Assembly: GCA_001939145.1 (NCBI GenBank)
Contig: LSRX01000358.1
Coordinates: 83,637 to 147,636, forward strand
Source: Symbiodinium microadriaticum
Taxonomy: Eukaryota > Sar > Dinophyceae > Suessiales > Symbiodiniaceae
Direction of reading: 5' to 3'
Length of the DNA stretch: 64,000 bases
This document shows positions 22,594 through 33,085 of this stretch, piece by piece. Position numbers and translations under genes: made by a program. Position 1 is the stretch's first letter. Each line of letters starts with the position of its first letter. Below the pieces are notes generated by a model. It had not been told where the DNA came from. It ran no database searches and saw only the letters and a list, made by a program, of their open reading frames with translations.

Positions 22594-22680
22594 GCGTTTC
22601 GATTTCCTGGTCAAGAACACACGAAGACACCGTTGTTCACGCACGAGACGGCATCGAAGGCCTACCAAGACTTTGGTTCC
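22594..22680 (+). CDS. possible exon (AFRFPGQEHTKTPLFTHETA)
   Basis: The frame reads AFRFPGQEHTKTPLFTHETA and then SKAYQDFGS before a TGA at 22681. A second frame (Arg-rich) is open over the same bases, so the choice rests on composition only. Confidence 0.3.
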
Positions 22681-22934
22681 TGAGAACAAGGCAAGACACA
22701 GAGGAGAGGCATGGTCGCAACCTACATGATCTGTGCGAGCCAGATCTTGCTACTGAGGAAACGATTACTGGCACTTTGGAGGCATGATGCTTTTGACCTT
22801 TGGTTCTGGCATCCCGGCCCTCCAAGATTTGCGCCCAAGAGCCGAACAACACCCAAAGACCACCAAACCCGAAAACAACCGCAACATCAGACTTGCCCCA
22901 CCAAAACGAGCACTGGCAAGAAATTTTGAGGAGA

Positions 22935-23085
22935 GCCCTGGACCCTGAACCCTAGGAACGGCCTCTTGCCCCTAAACCCCAGCCCTAAACACCGGAAACC
23001 CTAAAGCCCTAAATCCCGAAGCCCTAAACCCTAAACCCTAAAAGCCCCAAACCCTACACGGCAAAGCCCGGCAGAAAGTCCACGT
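22935..23085. repeat. CCCTAAA-like degenerate telomeric block
   Basis: A dense C/A-rich run (ccctaaaccctaaaccctaa and variants ccctgaa, cccgaa, ccctaca). It ends at the exon starting 23097 and is replaced by G-rich DNA from 23200. The ccctaaaccctaaaccctaa stretch at 23020-23041 is the nearest thing to perfect telomere repeats here. Confidence 0.8.
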
Positions 23086-23096
23086 TGTCTCTTCAG

Positions 23097-23180
23097 GAGC
23101 ACGTCCAATTCGTCACCAGCCGCACTCCCAGCTCGGAGTCCGAGGACTTCCTCCGAGCTCTGCCGGAGAGGCGCAGTTCT
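23097..23180 (+). CDS. orphan exon (EHVQFVTSRTPSSESEDFLR)
   Basis: A good acceptor (gttgtctcttcag) opens EHVQFVTSRTPSSESEDFLR and then ALPERRSSV. A GT (gag|GTATGT) lies at 23187, just past an in-frame TGA, so the donor may be an earlier GC instead. The exon sits at a sharp C-rich to G-rich switch. Family unknown. Confidence 0.45.
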
Positions 23181-24119
23181 GTCTGAGGTATGTCTCTTCT
23201 ATTTTTGGGCTGGAGAGGTGGGGTGGGTTGGGGATCTGTAAGGCTTTGGCGTTTGAGGTCTCATTGTTCGCTGTGTTTTTGTGGTTTTGAAGGTTGGTTC
23301 TAGGGTTTCTTTCTGCAGGGGATCTACAAGAGTTGGTTTGAGCTCCTGTCCGCATGCTGCAAAGGTCCTTATAAGGGATCGATAAGGGGTTTGGAGTAGG
23401 GTTTGGGGTTTGAGGTTGGGTTTAGGGTGTTCGTGCTTCGGGGCTTTCAGAACAGCATCGCAGGGCATTGTGCTGTTGTTTTGGCCGTTGTATTTTTTTG
23501 GCCGTTGTAGGTTTGCGAGGACACTTATAGGTTGTGGAGTCTTCCCTCGTGTTATGGGGTTCGGCACGGCCTCGGGGTTTCAGGACATGGGTTCCAAGAA
23601 TTTTAGTTTTTGCTGCAGGGTTCGCGGATCCGGAAGTAGAGTTTTGGGTCCCCACTTGGTGTTCATGCCGGTGTCCGGAATGGAGTGTATTCCATTTGCC
23701 AAATGTGCAAAACCCCTAACCCTGTGAGAACTGTGAGGTTTTGACCATTTTTCGACACCAGCTAAATCATGTGGTCAATCAAGACTTTCTGAGCACACAG
23801 CATGCATGACCGTCTCGCGTCGAGCCACGGTGTTGATGATCATGTGGCACATGCCCTCAATCCACCTCCAGGTGCGTGAGGACAATGACGACATGTTGAA
23901 CAGCGGTTCAACCAGAGCACGAGCAAGAATGGCAGCAACCGAAAGGAGAGTACGGACGATTAGTAACTGCACCGCAGCAAACGTACCATTAGCCATTTCG
24001 ATCACAAGTGTCGCGGAGAGGATTAATGTTCGTCACTATCGACACCAATCATCATCAGCAGCACTGTCCTGGCCGACGTTGTCGCAATTTCCATTCGTGT
24101 CATCGTTGTCACGACCATG

Positions 24120-24225
24120 TCATCGTCATCGTCGTCGTCATCGCCATCGCATCACCATCATCCTCATCCTCCTCCTCCTCATCCTCATCCCCATCTCCAT
24201 CCTCATCCTCATCCTCACTCGACAG
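24120..24225. repeat. CATCGTC/CTCATC low-complexity tract
   Basis: Runs of cgtcgtcatcgccatc and ctcatcctcctcctc make Ser/Ile-rich spurious frames. No gene is supported in 23200-24900. Confidence 0.75.
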
Positions 24226-24319
24226 GCCGGATGACGAGTATGACGATGCACCTGGACGCGCACCTCGCTTGCTGAGGGTTTGATGGTTGAGGTTTTGGAT
24301 GGGCTGGTTTTTGTCAGTG

Positions 24320-24349
24320 TTTTTTTTTTTTTGGGGGGGGGGGGGGGGG
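24320..24349. repeat. poly-T followed by poly-G
   Basis: About ten T then a long G run near 24320-24349. Length in the assembly may be unreliable. Confidence 0.7.
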
Positions 24350-25626
24350 CGGGCGAGCGATTGAGCAGCTCTGTCGGCCGAGAGGGTTTCTTCTCCGTGG
24401 CGGCAAAGCGATGCCTAGCGTCAACGCTTTCACTGTCAGCCTTCAAGATCGGCGTTTCTCCGAATGAGGGTTGGTTGTGAATGGCTGAGGGACTCGGCTT
24501 CATGGAATGCTTCAGTTGTAGGTTCAACCTTAAAGGTTTTTGAGGGCTATGGGCTGCCGCCAATGCCGAATCACGCAGTTTCTCAGCGTTGGGCGTGGAC
24601 ATTTGTGCAGCGTTGAAGCTGCGGGGAGTTGAGAGAGTGCCAGGCGATTAAGCTCCAACATAGACTTCTCCACGTGTTAGTGCTGCTGTTGGTTTTCCGG
24701 CGTGGGATGTGGGGGTTTTGGTTTGGTTGTAGCATTGTCAATTGCCCCTAAATCTTGCACGCTCAACTCTTAACCTGTGTAGAACCTGCTGTGTTAATTT
24801 TTCGCCACTCATGTCCCACCTGAACCCTCGTCAACACCCAAATCAGTAAACCTCATCACGCCCTTTCATCCCCAAATCCAAACAAACAAACAAACACAAA
24901 CTCTGACTCTTTGCCAAGGCTCAACTTGTTGCCACTCTCCGTGAGCTCTTGGAGGACTGAATTGCAACTCCTTTGCGCGATAGATCCCGAACTCCAACTC
25001 TTGCCCAGCAAAGACACCGGTACACCGACTGGATTTCAGGTTCGCGTCCTCCGACGGCCCGCGAATTCAAGTTCAACAGCACGCGAGGGAACAACTCCCG
25101 AAAGCCCAAATGAAAAGCCTCTCACTTCTAAACCGTTAGTTGCGCCACAGCACAAGAGAGAGTGGGCTTACACCACGCCACAAGGAAGACCTAGTGACAA
25201 GTAGTCCCAGCATAGCGACAAACTTTTTTGTGGCCAGTGCTAGAATATACAGTTATGTGAAGTTATATGCGTATGTGTAGTACATGTGTATGTATGAGTA
25301 CGTCCATGTGCGAGTGCTATATTGTCCGCACCCGGGCCCACGGTCCCCGCCCCCTCCCGCAGCCGCACCTCTTTTCGCGCTTCAGCACTGCTCTAGCGTT
25401 TGGTTGTTTTGTCTTGTGTCGGGGCTTTGCCTGTTTGTGCTTTTCGGTGAGGCCTCGTGGGTTTTTTCCTTGTTGCGCGACTCTTAAGCGAGCACCCTAC
25501 CTCCTGAATCCTAAACCCCTGCACGGATGCCTGAAGCCACGCATTCTCAATTCCGATCTACAGCCCTATATCAAGACCGCGTGGCTCTAAAAAGCTTGTC
25601 TGGGTTGTTGGAACTTGATGTTTTCC

Positions 25627-25805
25627 TTCTCAGGGTCCGGGATGCAGGGGTTTTGGCAGGGGACATGCTGAACAACTGTTTCTCCTGCTTGCAGGAGGAG
25701 CAGTCAGAAACATCGCAAGGCACACCAAGGGGAAATTCCGAATTCCTCAGCAGCGTGCAGTACAACACCCCTACATCTCTAAGCTTGCGCATTGGTTTCG
25801 TTTAA
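25627..25805 (+). CDS. possible exon (AGVLAGDMLNNCFSCLQEEQ)
   Basis: The frame AGVLAGDMLNNCFSCLQEEQ continues SETSQGTPRGNSEFLSSVQ to a TAA at about 25803. It is free of telomere-like repeats. The - strand is also open for 73 codons. Family unknown. Confidence 0.35.
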
Positions 25806-25867
25806 GCAGGTGCAAGAAGGGAATACCAAGGTGCCAATCTGTTTGTGATGCAGTGATGGATGAATCT

Positions 25868-25938
25868 TGGAATCAGCTTTTGGGACATGGCTCGTGTGAG
25901 AGCGAGATCTCGCGGAGCAGACAGGCAACAGTATCGTA
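25868..25938 (+). CDS. possible exon (ISFWDMARVRARSRGADRQQ)
   Basis: The frame reads ISFWDMARVRARSRGADRQQ and is followed immediately by gtttaggggcttggggtttagg. It fits the G-rich side of the intron rule. Borders are unresolved. Confidence 0.35.
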
Positions 25939-26575
25939 GTTTAGGGGCTTGGGGTTTAGGCCGGTTTGCAAGTCATCCGAGCTTTGCTGCGGTCAGGCTT
26001 CAGGGCATCGGCAATAGGGAACCCTGCGCCACCCCAAATCGGAGACCCGTGCCAAGTTCTGGAAACTTGTACCTTCCTTTAGCTCAGTATAAGTCTACTT
26101 GGTAATAATGCCCACAGTGTCCATACGAGTTTCACAACCCATCTTACTAACCCTACGCACCAAAAGTCCAAAGCGCATTCAAGCAGACACAGTGGGTAAG
26201 CTCCATCGCACACTCTTCATCCCGACCCCTTCTACTAAACCTTCAACTGCAAAACACTGAAAATTGTAAATCGTGACCCCCAAGCTGAAAAAAAAAACAC
26301 CTGAGAGCCCAAACTTTATCTCTGAGCCCAAAGCAGGCCCAGAGCTTGTCGCACAAAGCTCCTCAACCCCTTTCAAGTAACAGGCCCCAAGTTGTTGAAC
26401 GACCCTGCAAAGACTTCTAGCAACACTTGAAACATCCTTGGAAACACAATGAGAGAACCCTCGTGAACACCCGTTTCAAACCCCTTAAAGTCCACAAGAG
26501 AACCCGATAGCGACCCGTACAAACAAAGCCTTAGAGGCCTCTTTGAAACCACCTTGGCTTGAGGCGCGCAAAAAG

Positions 26576-26649
26576 CTGAGACGGCGCGCCTGCCCACCCC
26601 ACCTGCAGCTCCTGCAGAAGACCTCCAGGCCCGGTCGCCGGTGTTCACT
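26576..26649 (+). CDS. Pro/Ala-rich exon before 27-kb exons
   Basis: After C-rich DNA and aaaag, the frame reads AETARLPTPPAAPAEDLQAR then SPVFT and TAA. G-rich DNA (tttgggtttgatgggctcag) follows. It could precede the exons at 27155 and 27419 in one gene. Confidence 0.35.
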
Positions 26650-27154
26650 TAATGGCACTAATGCCCATAGTTTTTGTTGGAACTACGTCTTGGTTTGGGT
26701 TTGATGGGCTCAGGGATTTGGTTTTGGTTGCGAGGCTTTGTAGAGCTCCAGAATTTTGTTCGCGTTTAGGGCTTCGAGGGGTTGTCAGGGCCAGAGCTTT
26801 TGGGCCTTCCGGTTTGAGGTCTTCATGGGGCCTGAGGCTCCGGATCCGGATCCGAAACCCGAAAGCCCCCTGAAACACTGAAGAGAACCTGTGGGGTGAT
26901 CCTGGCGATGGGGAAGGGCCAGGAGGAAGGTGGTCTGATGATCAAGAGAACCCTTGATGGATATGATGGCTGATGAGTTTTGGAATAGTGAGTGCTGGCA
27001 ATTCGAGGTTCTGCTTGGGCCGTTTGTAGTGTTGATTCCGCTCCTATCGCCATCAGATTCGCGCAACCAATATTTTGGGTTCAGGTTTTAGTTGACTTCC
27101 GACACTGGCGTTCACTCTAAGCCAACTCGGCAACAGCCTCTTGTCACCGGGCAG

Positions 27155-27226
27155 GTGAACGAAGAGTTCGCGCTAGAGGAGGAGTTCCAAGAAGAAGAAA
27201 ACATCGAGCATGACGTCAACGTGCAG
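27155..27226 (+). CDS. acidic exon (VNEEFALEEEFQEEENIEHD)
   Basis: AG at 27153-27154 opens VNEEFALEEEFQEEENIEHD then VNVQ. The donor is GC (cag|GCCGGGTT). It joins in phase 0 to the exon at 27419, giving NVQ|LQLDDSL. The acidic, charged composition suggests a flexible or coiled region. Family unknown. Confidence 0.55.
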
Positions 27227-27418
27227 GCCGGGTTTTCGGTTTCGGGGTTAGGAAGGCGGGGTGGCGTGCGGTCGAGGTGGGTATGCCTGACGACAACATG
27301 TATCTGTATGGGCAAGCACTCAACACTAAAACCCCAAACCCTAATCCCTAAAGTTCCTAAGGCCTCAGCCCGGAACCATAAACCCTAAACGGCCCTAAAC
27401 CCCAACCACTCATTTCAG
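27227..27418 (+). other. textbook GC-AG intron with inverted telomere-like halves
   Basis: It starts GCCGGGTTTTCGGTTTCGGG and ends ccctaaacggccctaaaccc then aaccactcatttcag. The polarity switch lies near 27325. GCAG occurs at the end of the exon and again at 27421-27424, so an acceptor six bases downstream is equally possible. Confidence 0.55.
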
Positions 27419-27547
27419 TTGCAGCTCGACGACAGTTTGGCGATGTCAGCCGCCGGGAACTCAAGAGACCAGGTCCACCCGCGCTTTCTGTCAAGCCTCA
27501 GGCTTGAGTCGAGACTCAGCGGCCGGTTAAGAACCCTTGGAGGATAA
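27419..27547 (+). CDS. terminal exon with TAA stop
   Basis: The acceptor catttcag opens LQLDDSLAMSAAGNSRDQVH and continues PRFLSSLRLESRLSGRLRTL with GG and TAA. It is the likely C-terminus of the gene with exon 27155-27226. The tail is basic and Ser/Leu/Arg-rich. Family unknown. Confidence 0.55.
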   Translation: MQLDDSLAMSAAGNSRDQVHPRFLSSLRLESRLSGRLRTLGG

Positions 27548-27861
27548 GTCACAGAGTAATAAGCACTCAGGGCTTGGGGTTTCGGGCTCTGAGCCTGAAG
27601 CCTGAAGCAGCAAATCCAGTGACCTGTGCTGGCCCTTACATCCCGTACCCTAAAAGGCTCGAAGCCTTGAATTGCTGAGCCCTTAGCCGAGAGGCGTTGA
27701 GCCCGAAAGCAAAAGTCTACCGACAGTTGTACACTAAGCCCTATGCCCTAAGCCCAAAGCTTTAGCACACATCGCATCTTCGACGGGCTTGTATTCTAGA
27801 GGCCCTGGATTTAAGGCTGTGAGGTGGAAAGACCTAGCTTGCAGCAAAGTGGCGATTTCAG

Positions 27862-27924
27862 CTTAGCCAAGCCAAGGTGGAAGACTCGCAGCAGCCCTTG
27901 CAGGAGCCCGCTGAAAAGAGGTGC
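27862..27924 (+). CDS. weak exon candidate, Gln/Glu-rich
   Basis: After tttcag the frame reads LSQAKVEDSQQPLQEPAEKR then CG. The acceptor is good and the donor is unclear. Confidence 0.35.
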
Positions 27925-28766
27925 GGGTTTTGCAACCCTAAACCCAATGCCAAAGCCTTTCTAAAGAACCATCACAAATTTAACACGAATAGCATTAACA
28001 GCAACTATGGCAATAAGGAGCCTCTAGCCACCGAGGGCTTCTAGGCTCTCGGCAGGTGAGGGTGTTCCCGGAGTTTCATCTTCCAGGGTTTTTGATTTTG
28101 AGCTGTTGTGGTTTTGGGTTCCCAGCTTAGGGTTGACACTTTTCAGCCAAAGAGCTTCCGGAATGGTGGGGGGGGGGGGGGTTCAGAGGTTTAGGATGTT
28201 CATTCCGTGGAACAGCACAACACCGTACCCGTAGCTCTTCAAACCACAAAAATGCCGCAAGTCCTGCCCCCCAAGCCCTGAACACCTCAATCGCGACGAG
28301 ACAACTCGCAAGGCCCCATGACACCAGAAAAAGAAGAGCTACTGAGTTCTTAAGCTTTAAGCAACCCGAGCACCCCGACTGAGGAACACTTGCGAAATCC
28401 GACAACGCCTGAATGAAAGGATCCGGATCCCTTCTCAACCCAATGTGCAATAATTCAATATAAGGGCCTGATTCATGCTATAGTTTGTAACATGCTCCCC
28501 AAATCTGTTCTATTAAGGTCCCAAACCTGAAGCCTTGATCGCTTGAGGGAACCTGTCAGGGTTCCTTGAAGAGGGTTACTACAAGAGTTACCACACGATT
28601 TCCATAATGTAGAGGCCTTAGCGGTTAGAATGGGCTCGTGTAGGTAAAGGAGCCCCAAACCTTGAATCCCTAACCCGAAGCCCTAGACCCTAAACCCTGG
28701 ACCGAAATCTAAAGCCTAAACCCTACTGCCTAAACCCTGTTCTAGCTATCAAGACCCTGCTTGTAG

Positions 28767-28830
28767 AAGCCCTAGCACGAGCAGGGGGCGCCTGGGTTCT
28801 GCACTGCGGGCCCGGGCCAAGGCCAGCTCC
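28767..28830 (+). CDS. possible exon (EALARAGGAWVLHCGPG)
   Basis: A long CCCTAAA-like run (28650-28740) ends at cttgtag, and the frame EALARAGGAWVLHCGPG opens. A TAG satellite follows soon after at 28866. Confidence 0.3.
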
Positions 28831-28865
28831 GCCTGTTTCGTTTCTTTCTTAAGAAGAAGAATACA

Positions 28866-28872
28866 AGTAGTC

Positions 28873-28916
<44 letters not shown>

Positions 28917-28922
28917 CGTAGT
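28866..28922. repeat. (TAG)n microsatellite
   Basis: About 16 TAG units with a few TCG interruptions. The - strand poly-Thr frame through it is spurious. Confidence 0.85.
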
Positions 28923-29463
28923 CATAGTTGTTGTAGCAAAATTAGTTATAATGGTCACAATATTGCCTTTTCTGTTTTTCGATCAAGGTTCAGTTTTCAG
29001 GGTTTAGGGTTTAGGCTTAGGGTTTTTATTTACCCGAATGTTTAGTTTACCTTTGCTTTGTCGGGAAATCTGCGGGTCGTTTTGTGGGTCTGCGGGGTCA
29101 GAGTGAGTTTTAAGGCTTATGCCTCGATTGTTTGGGAGGTGCAGGGTGTTTAGAGGTGTTGAGGTTTTGTTGGCTTCTTTTGGCTTGGTGGACTCGCAAA
29201 GGTTGGCCAGACCCTGCAATTCAGGGGTTTAAGGTTTGTCTACAGGGTTTAGGGGTGTTTCAAAGGTAGGGGCTCGGGTTTGCAGGTTTGGGGTTTGGGG
29301 TTTTCAAGTCCCCTTTGTGGAAAAAGCACAGCTGCAAAGCAGGCTGCAACACCGTAAGGCTGAAATGGGACGTAGCGTTATGCGAAACCTCTACTTACAA
29401 TCTAACAGTGCTCATTCTGTACCCTAAACCCTGTAAACCCCTAAACCCCTAATCCCCTAAAAG

Positions 29464-29670
29464 GTTCGAAGTTTCACGTCTCCTCCCTGCTTGGGCTCAG
29501 CTTTTGCTTCTTCGTCTGCTCGGCTGACCACCTAGTAACAATGTCCTCTTATTGTTCCGATGTGCTCATAGTCAAGGTATGGCTCTACTACAGCTTGCTT
29601 CTCGTTGAGACCCTTATCGTGCACCGAAATGCAGATGCCCAGGGCTTGGCAGCCCTGAAGACACGAAAGG
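29464..29670 (+). CDS. membrane-protein exon, two hydrophobic segments
   Basis: AG at 29462-29463, directly after CCCTAAA-like DNA, opens a 69-codon frame. It reads KFHVSSLLGLSFCFFVCSAD, then HLVTMSSYCSDVLIVKVWLY, then YSLLLVETLIVHRNADAQGL and AALKTRK. Two membrane segments are evident. The exon ends in phase 1 before GATTAGGG and joins in phase to 29981, giving KTRK|VQAFARG. That would be a GA-AG intron. Family unknown. Confidence 0.55.
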
Positions 29671-29980
29671 GATTAGGGTTTAGTGTTTGATGATATGGTT
29701 CGGGCAGGGACAAGACATGAAAGCCAATAGATCGCAGACGTCTTCGCCGTCGTCGTCGGAGCTCGCGGCAATAGTAGTGTTTGGCACCGTGTGCTGCTGT
29801 GGGTTGCGGCAGCGGTGGTGCTGTGGTCGTCCTGTTCTTCGTGGGAGGATCAGCTGCAGCATCCAAAATCCGGTTTTATCATCTCGACGTCAGAAATATG
29901 CTCGTTATCATCACCGATTCCTTGACCGGAAATCGCAAACCCTAAAATCGAGAATCCAAGCTCAGTCACCATAGTCCAAG
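29671..29980 (+). other. GA-AG intron
   Basis: It starts GATTAGGGTTTAGTG and ends in C/A-rich DNA (gcaaaccctaaaatcgag ... gtccaag). GA donors are known in dinoflagellates. The middle holds a CGTCGTCG/CTGCTG tract (29735-29830). Confidence 0.4.
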
Positions 29981-30062
29981 TGCAGGCCTTTGCCAGGGGC
30001 CGCGCATCCAAAAGTGCCGCATGGCTGGATGGTCTATCTGTAGGGTTCCTCCGCAAGGATAC
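29981..30062 (+). CDS. exon continuing the 29.46-kb membrane protein
   Basis: The frame (V)QAFARGRASKSAAWLDGLSV then GFLRKDT follows the tccaag acceptor. It is in phase with the exon ending at 29670. It reads as a basic/Ser loop followed by a short hydrophobic stretch. Confidence 0.45.
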
Positions 30063-30208
30063 GAATTTTTGTGAGTTGCGTTTGAATCGGGGTCTTTCAG
30101 GGTTAGAAATCCTAAACCCCAAATCCGTAGCTTTCAAGCTTGGGTTCCCACGGTACATAACTTGGAGTCTGTAGAGGATTTCCAAAGCCTAAGCCCAAAA
30201 TCCGAAAG

Positions 30209-30284
30209 ACAGCTCCTGAGCCCAAAGCTGCTTCCGAGGATGGAAAGGGAAAGAAAAAGAGCAAGTCGCAGGCTCGACTCGCAG
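30209..30284 (+). CDS. Lys-rich exon (KAASEDGKGKKKSKSQARLA)
   Basis: After aagcccaaaatccgaaag the frame reads TAPEP then KAASEDGKGKKKSKSQARLA. A GGGTTTTTGGGG intron start follows. The composition is that of a disordered basic tail or linker. It may end the gene begun at 29464. Confidence 0.5.
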
Positions 30285-30660
30285 GGTTTTTGGGGCCAGT
30301 TTTTGGGTTTTGAGAGGTTTTGGATTGTTTGAGTTAAAGGGAAATTTAGGTTGGTATCACAAGCCCCAAGCCATAATATAGAGGTCTGAAGAACAAGTGA
30401 TAGCATCACCGTAGGGTCCCCATGCTGTTCTGATTGTCATTACGGCTTCTTTTTGCTAACCGGGTTCTATCCGGGGTTTGTTAGGCTTCATCGGGTTCTT
30501 CCAGGATTTCTAGGGTTTGCGCAAAGGTCTCAGGCCCGGGTGCGTTATGGTGTGGGTTAGAGTCGAGGAGGTTGGGGTTCAGGGTCGATAGGGAATGCTG
30601 AAATCCTGAAACCCAGAGCCCGAAAGCCTTGAACATCCTGAGGCCCCAACGGAACCGAAG

Positions 30661-30742
30661 TTGTCACGGGCAAGCTTACAAATTTCAAGACGTCCCCGCC
30701 AGCGCTTTAACCGACAGGCGTAAGGGAGTCGAGCTGATGCAG
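30661..30742 (+). CDS. orphan exon with GT donor (HGQAYKFQDVPASALTDRRK)
   Basis: AG at 30659-30660 follows C-rich DNA. The frame reads HGQAYKFQDVPASALTDRRK then GVELMQ, and ends at cag|GTACCC. A competing frame reaches a stop sooner. Family unknown. Confidence 0.5.
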
Positions 30743-31180
30743 GTACCCATGCTTGCCTATGGTTAGGCCCGTGATTTTTGGGGTTGTGGTGACGCCACTG
30801 GAAAGACTGTGGAAACATTAAGGAGGGGCCCGCCATCTAAACTGTGATATCATCATGTTTGCACGGTGCCTGTCTTCTCTTCCTTACTTTCATGCTTGTT
30901 TTCGTCTATAAGAGAGCATTTTCGGAGTTTAGGGGTCGTTAGACTTTACACCCGAAAACCAAACGACGGTCTAGGGCCCCCGAAGAACCCAAAGCAATGC
31001 AAGTACACCTCAGGCCCTCAGGCTTTTCATGCATACCCATTGGATTGTCGCAGAATGTACTCTACCCCAACACATCCCGTTCTACTTCCTACTGCCCCTT
31101 CACTAAGACCCCGTAGAACCCTTAAAGTTTAAAGGAACCCTTTATCCCCAATCCCGCAAGGCGCAAAGCCCTCCAGCCAG

Positions 31181-31248
31181 TTTGCCGAGAGCCAACTCTC
31201 GCCTGTCCGACACTTCTCGGAAGATGGGGGATCCCATGCCCGGCACCC
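31181..31248 (+). CDS. orphan exon (FAESQLSPVRHFSEDGGSHA)
   Basis: After ctccagccag the frame reads FAESQLSPVRHFSEDGGSHA then RHP. It is preceded by C-rich DNA but also followed by a short C-rich stretch, an exception to the polarity rule. Confidence 0.4.
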
Positions 31249-31709
31249 GAAACCCTGAACCCTAGACCCTGAGAGCTATATCCCTTAATCCATGAAGCCT
31301 GGACTCTGGAAATGTTGGGGGCGTATTGAAGGCTTCAGGGGTTTTGGTTGGTTTTCGGGGGATCTCGGAGTTTCGGCTCTGGAGTTGGCTTCGTCTGTGG
31401 CTCGGGCTTGCTCCAAAAGTTCACATCGGGCAAGGCCTTTAGGGTGCAAGGTAGCGAGAAGGTAGCGAGAACTCTAGGTTTAGGGGTTTGTAGAATGTCG
31501 GCGCAGGGTTCCGGGGTTAGTGGGTTGCTTGATGTTGGGACTCGGCAAGACGGCATACCCCGGGAAGAGTGATGTGGGAATCTGCCCTCTTTGGCGCCTC
31601 CCCGAAGCTCACTTCAGAACCTGAAGCCCCAGCGCTCTTCAGTATTTCCAGAACCTTGCAGCCTCGCTCCGAAGCACGAAAATTCAAGTCCTAAGCCGAC
31701 CGCCTGAAG

Positions 31710-31780
31710 CTGTTCGGTCCCCACGAGACGACCACTATATTTACGATTTCCATACCCTTCAAAGTGCCCCGGACCCGCAA
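31710..31780 (+). CDS. possible exon (RSPRDDHYIYDFHTLQSAP)
   Basis: The frame AVRSPRDDHYIYDFHTLQ then SAPDPQP runs to a TAA. The composition is protein-like. An overlapping frame is also open. Borders unresolved. Confidence 0.3.
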
Positions 31781-31993
31781 CCCTAAACCCAAAACCACCA
31801 CAGCCTCAAGCCTAGAAGCACTAACAACAACCCTTAGTACAGCCTTTATTCAGAGTTTGTACAAGCTTTATCGGATCTTACAGCGGTTTGGCAGGTTTTT
31901 TTTTTCAAGATTCTATCGGGTTGTCGAACGCGGATTTACCGTAAAACCCGAGATTCCTAGGTTGTCAAAGCTCTTCAGAGCTTCCTTCGCAAG

Positions 31994-32082
31994 CTCCAGG
32001 AGATGAGTTCCGCCAGCTTCGTCTTTGACGACGAGGAGGAGGAGATGTCGTCGGAGTCGACGCTCGGAGATGCCAGCCTGAG
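31994..32082 (+). CDS. acidic Ser/Glu exon
   Basis: After cgcaag the frame reads LQEMSSASFVFDDEEEEMSS then ESTLGDASL, and ends at GTAGCGGG. It is a short acidic region typical of regulatory linkers. Family unknown. Confidence 0.45.
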
Positions 32083-32639
32083 TAGCGGGTTTAGGATATA
32101 TATAGCGTCGAGAGTTTGAGGTATCCGGTTGCTAGTCTCAGACCTGGTTTGCAGTCGAGAGTTCACGTGTCTTCAGATTTGTTCGGTGGTCTTTAGAGAT
32201 GTATAGGTCCTATGGGTGTTTCCAAGGGCGTGCGCAAAGGTGTGTTACTGGATCTAGCAAAATTTCAGTTAATTTAGAGGGTTCTTGAAGTTCTGCGGTC
32301 TAGGGTTCAAAGGTTCGCGAGCCCTGGAATGCCAAGGTTAGGGCGGTTAGGGGTTCGGGGTTGCTCCTTTGAGTTCTTGAGCCCACTTAGCATCTGCAAC
32401 ACCCACAGCCATCTCCATAGCTTTGGGCACTAAGTCAAAAGAGGGTTGACGGTGGGAACGCGTTGCAGAGTTAGGGCCTCAGATCACGACTGAACCATGA
32501 AGCGAGTTTCTTGGGGAGTATCGACTTCTGTAGAGATAATCATGACGACAGGTTTTCTTTATTGCAAAAACCCACCATCGCGACTTTCATTCCCAGAACA
32601 ACTTTCGGACCTTTGGGGTTCACGGGAACCTTTTTATTC

Positions 32640-32860
32640 CAGAAACCTGAACAAAGAGTGACTATAGATTTTCTACTACCCTATACCATACGGTACGATA
32701 CTATACTATGCTACAGTCACCAAAGCATAGTACAGCATCGTAGAGTATAGTAGTCTAGTCTAGTTCAGTCTAGTCTAGTCCAGTCCAGTCTAGTCTAGCC
32801 TAGTCTCGGATAGTACAGTAACCCCATTCTAACTATGAAGGCGCCTATATGGTCGAGCTG
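32640..32860. repeat. CTAGT/TACTATA low-complexity patch
   Basis: Degenerate repeats of gtctagtctagt and tactatac. It contains ttctaactatgaaggcgcct, similar to ttctaactataagggcccct at 4785, which suggests a dispersed repeat. No exon is supported in 32100-33000. Confidence 0.6.
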
Positions 32861-33015
32861 GGCGGTTGTTGGCTCTGTGGCCCAGGAGGAGCCCTTGTCT
32901 GGGCTTCGGCTTGAGAGGAACCCTAAGACTTCGATTCTTTGGATTCCAAACACAGCTCACTTGAATCTCATGTCATAAGCCCCCTAAACATTCAAACCTT
33001 CCGATTCCGAGGCAG

Positions 33016-33085
33016 TTGAAGCGATCCTTCCGATGCTTCAGCTGTCGGTGGCGCTGCCTCGCCTTCCTCTTTGCCTGTAGCTTTT
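33016..33085 (+). CDS. possible exon, two open frames
   Basis: After gaggcag one frame reads LKRSFRCFSCRWRCLAFLFA. The other reads VEAILPMLQLSVALPRLPLC and stops. Both are plausible, so the product cannot be stated. Confidence 0.3.

Noticed and set aside
23020..23041. True chromosome end at a perfect CCCTAAA run
   Set aside because: The run is short, surrounded by degenerate units and followed by coding-like DNA, so it is interstitial.
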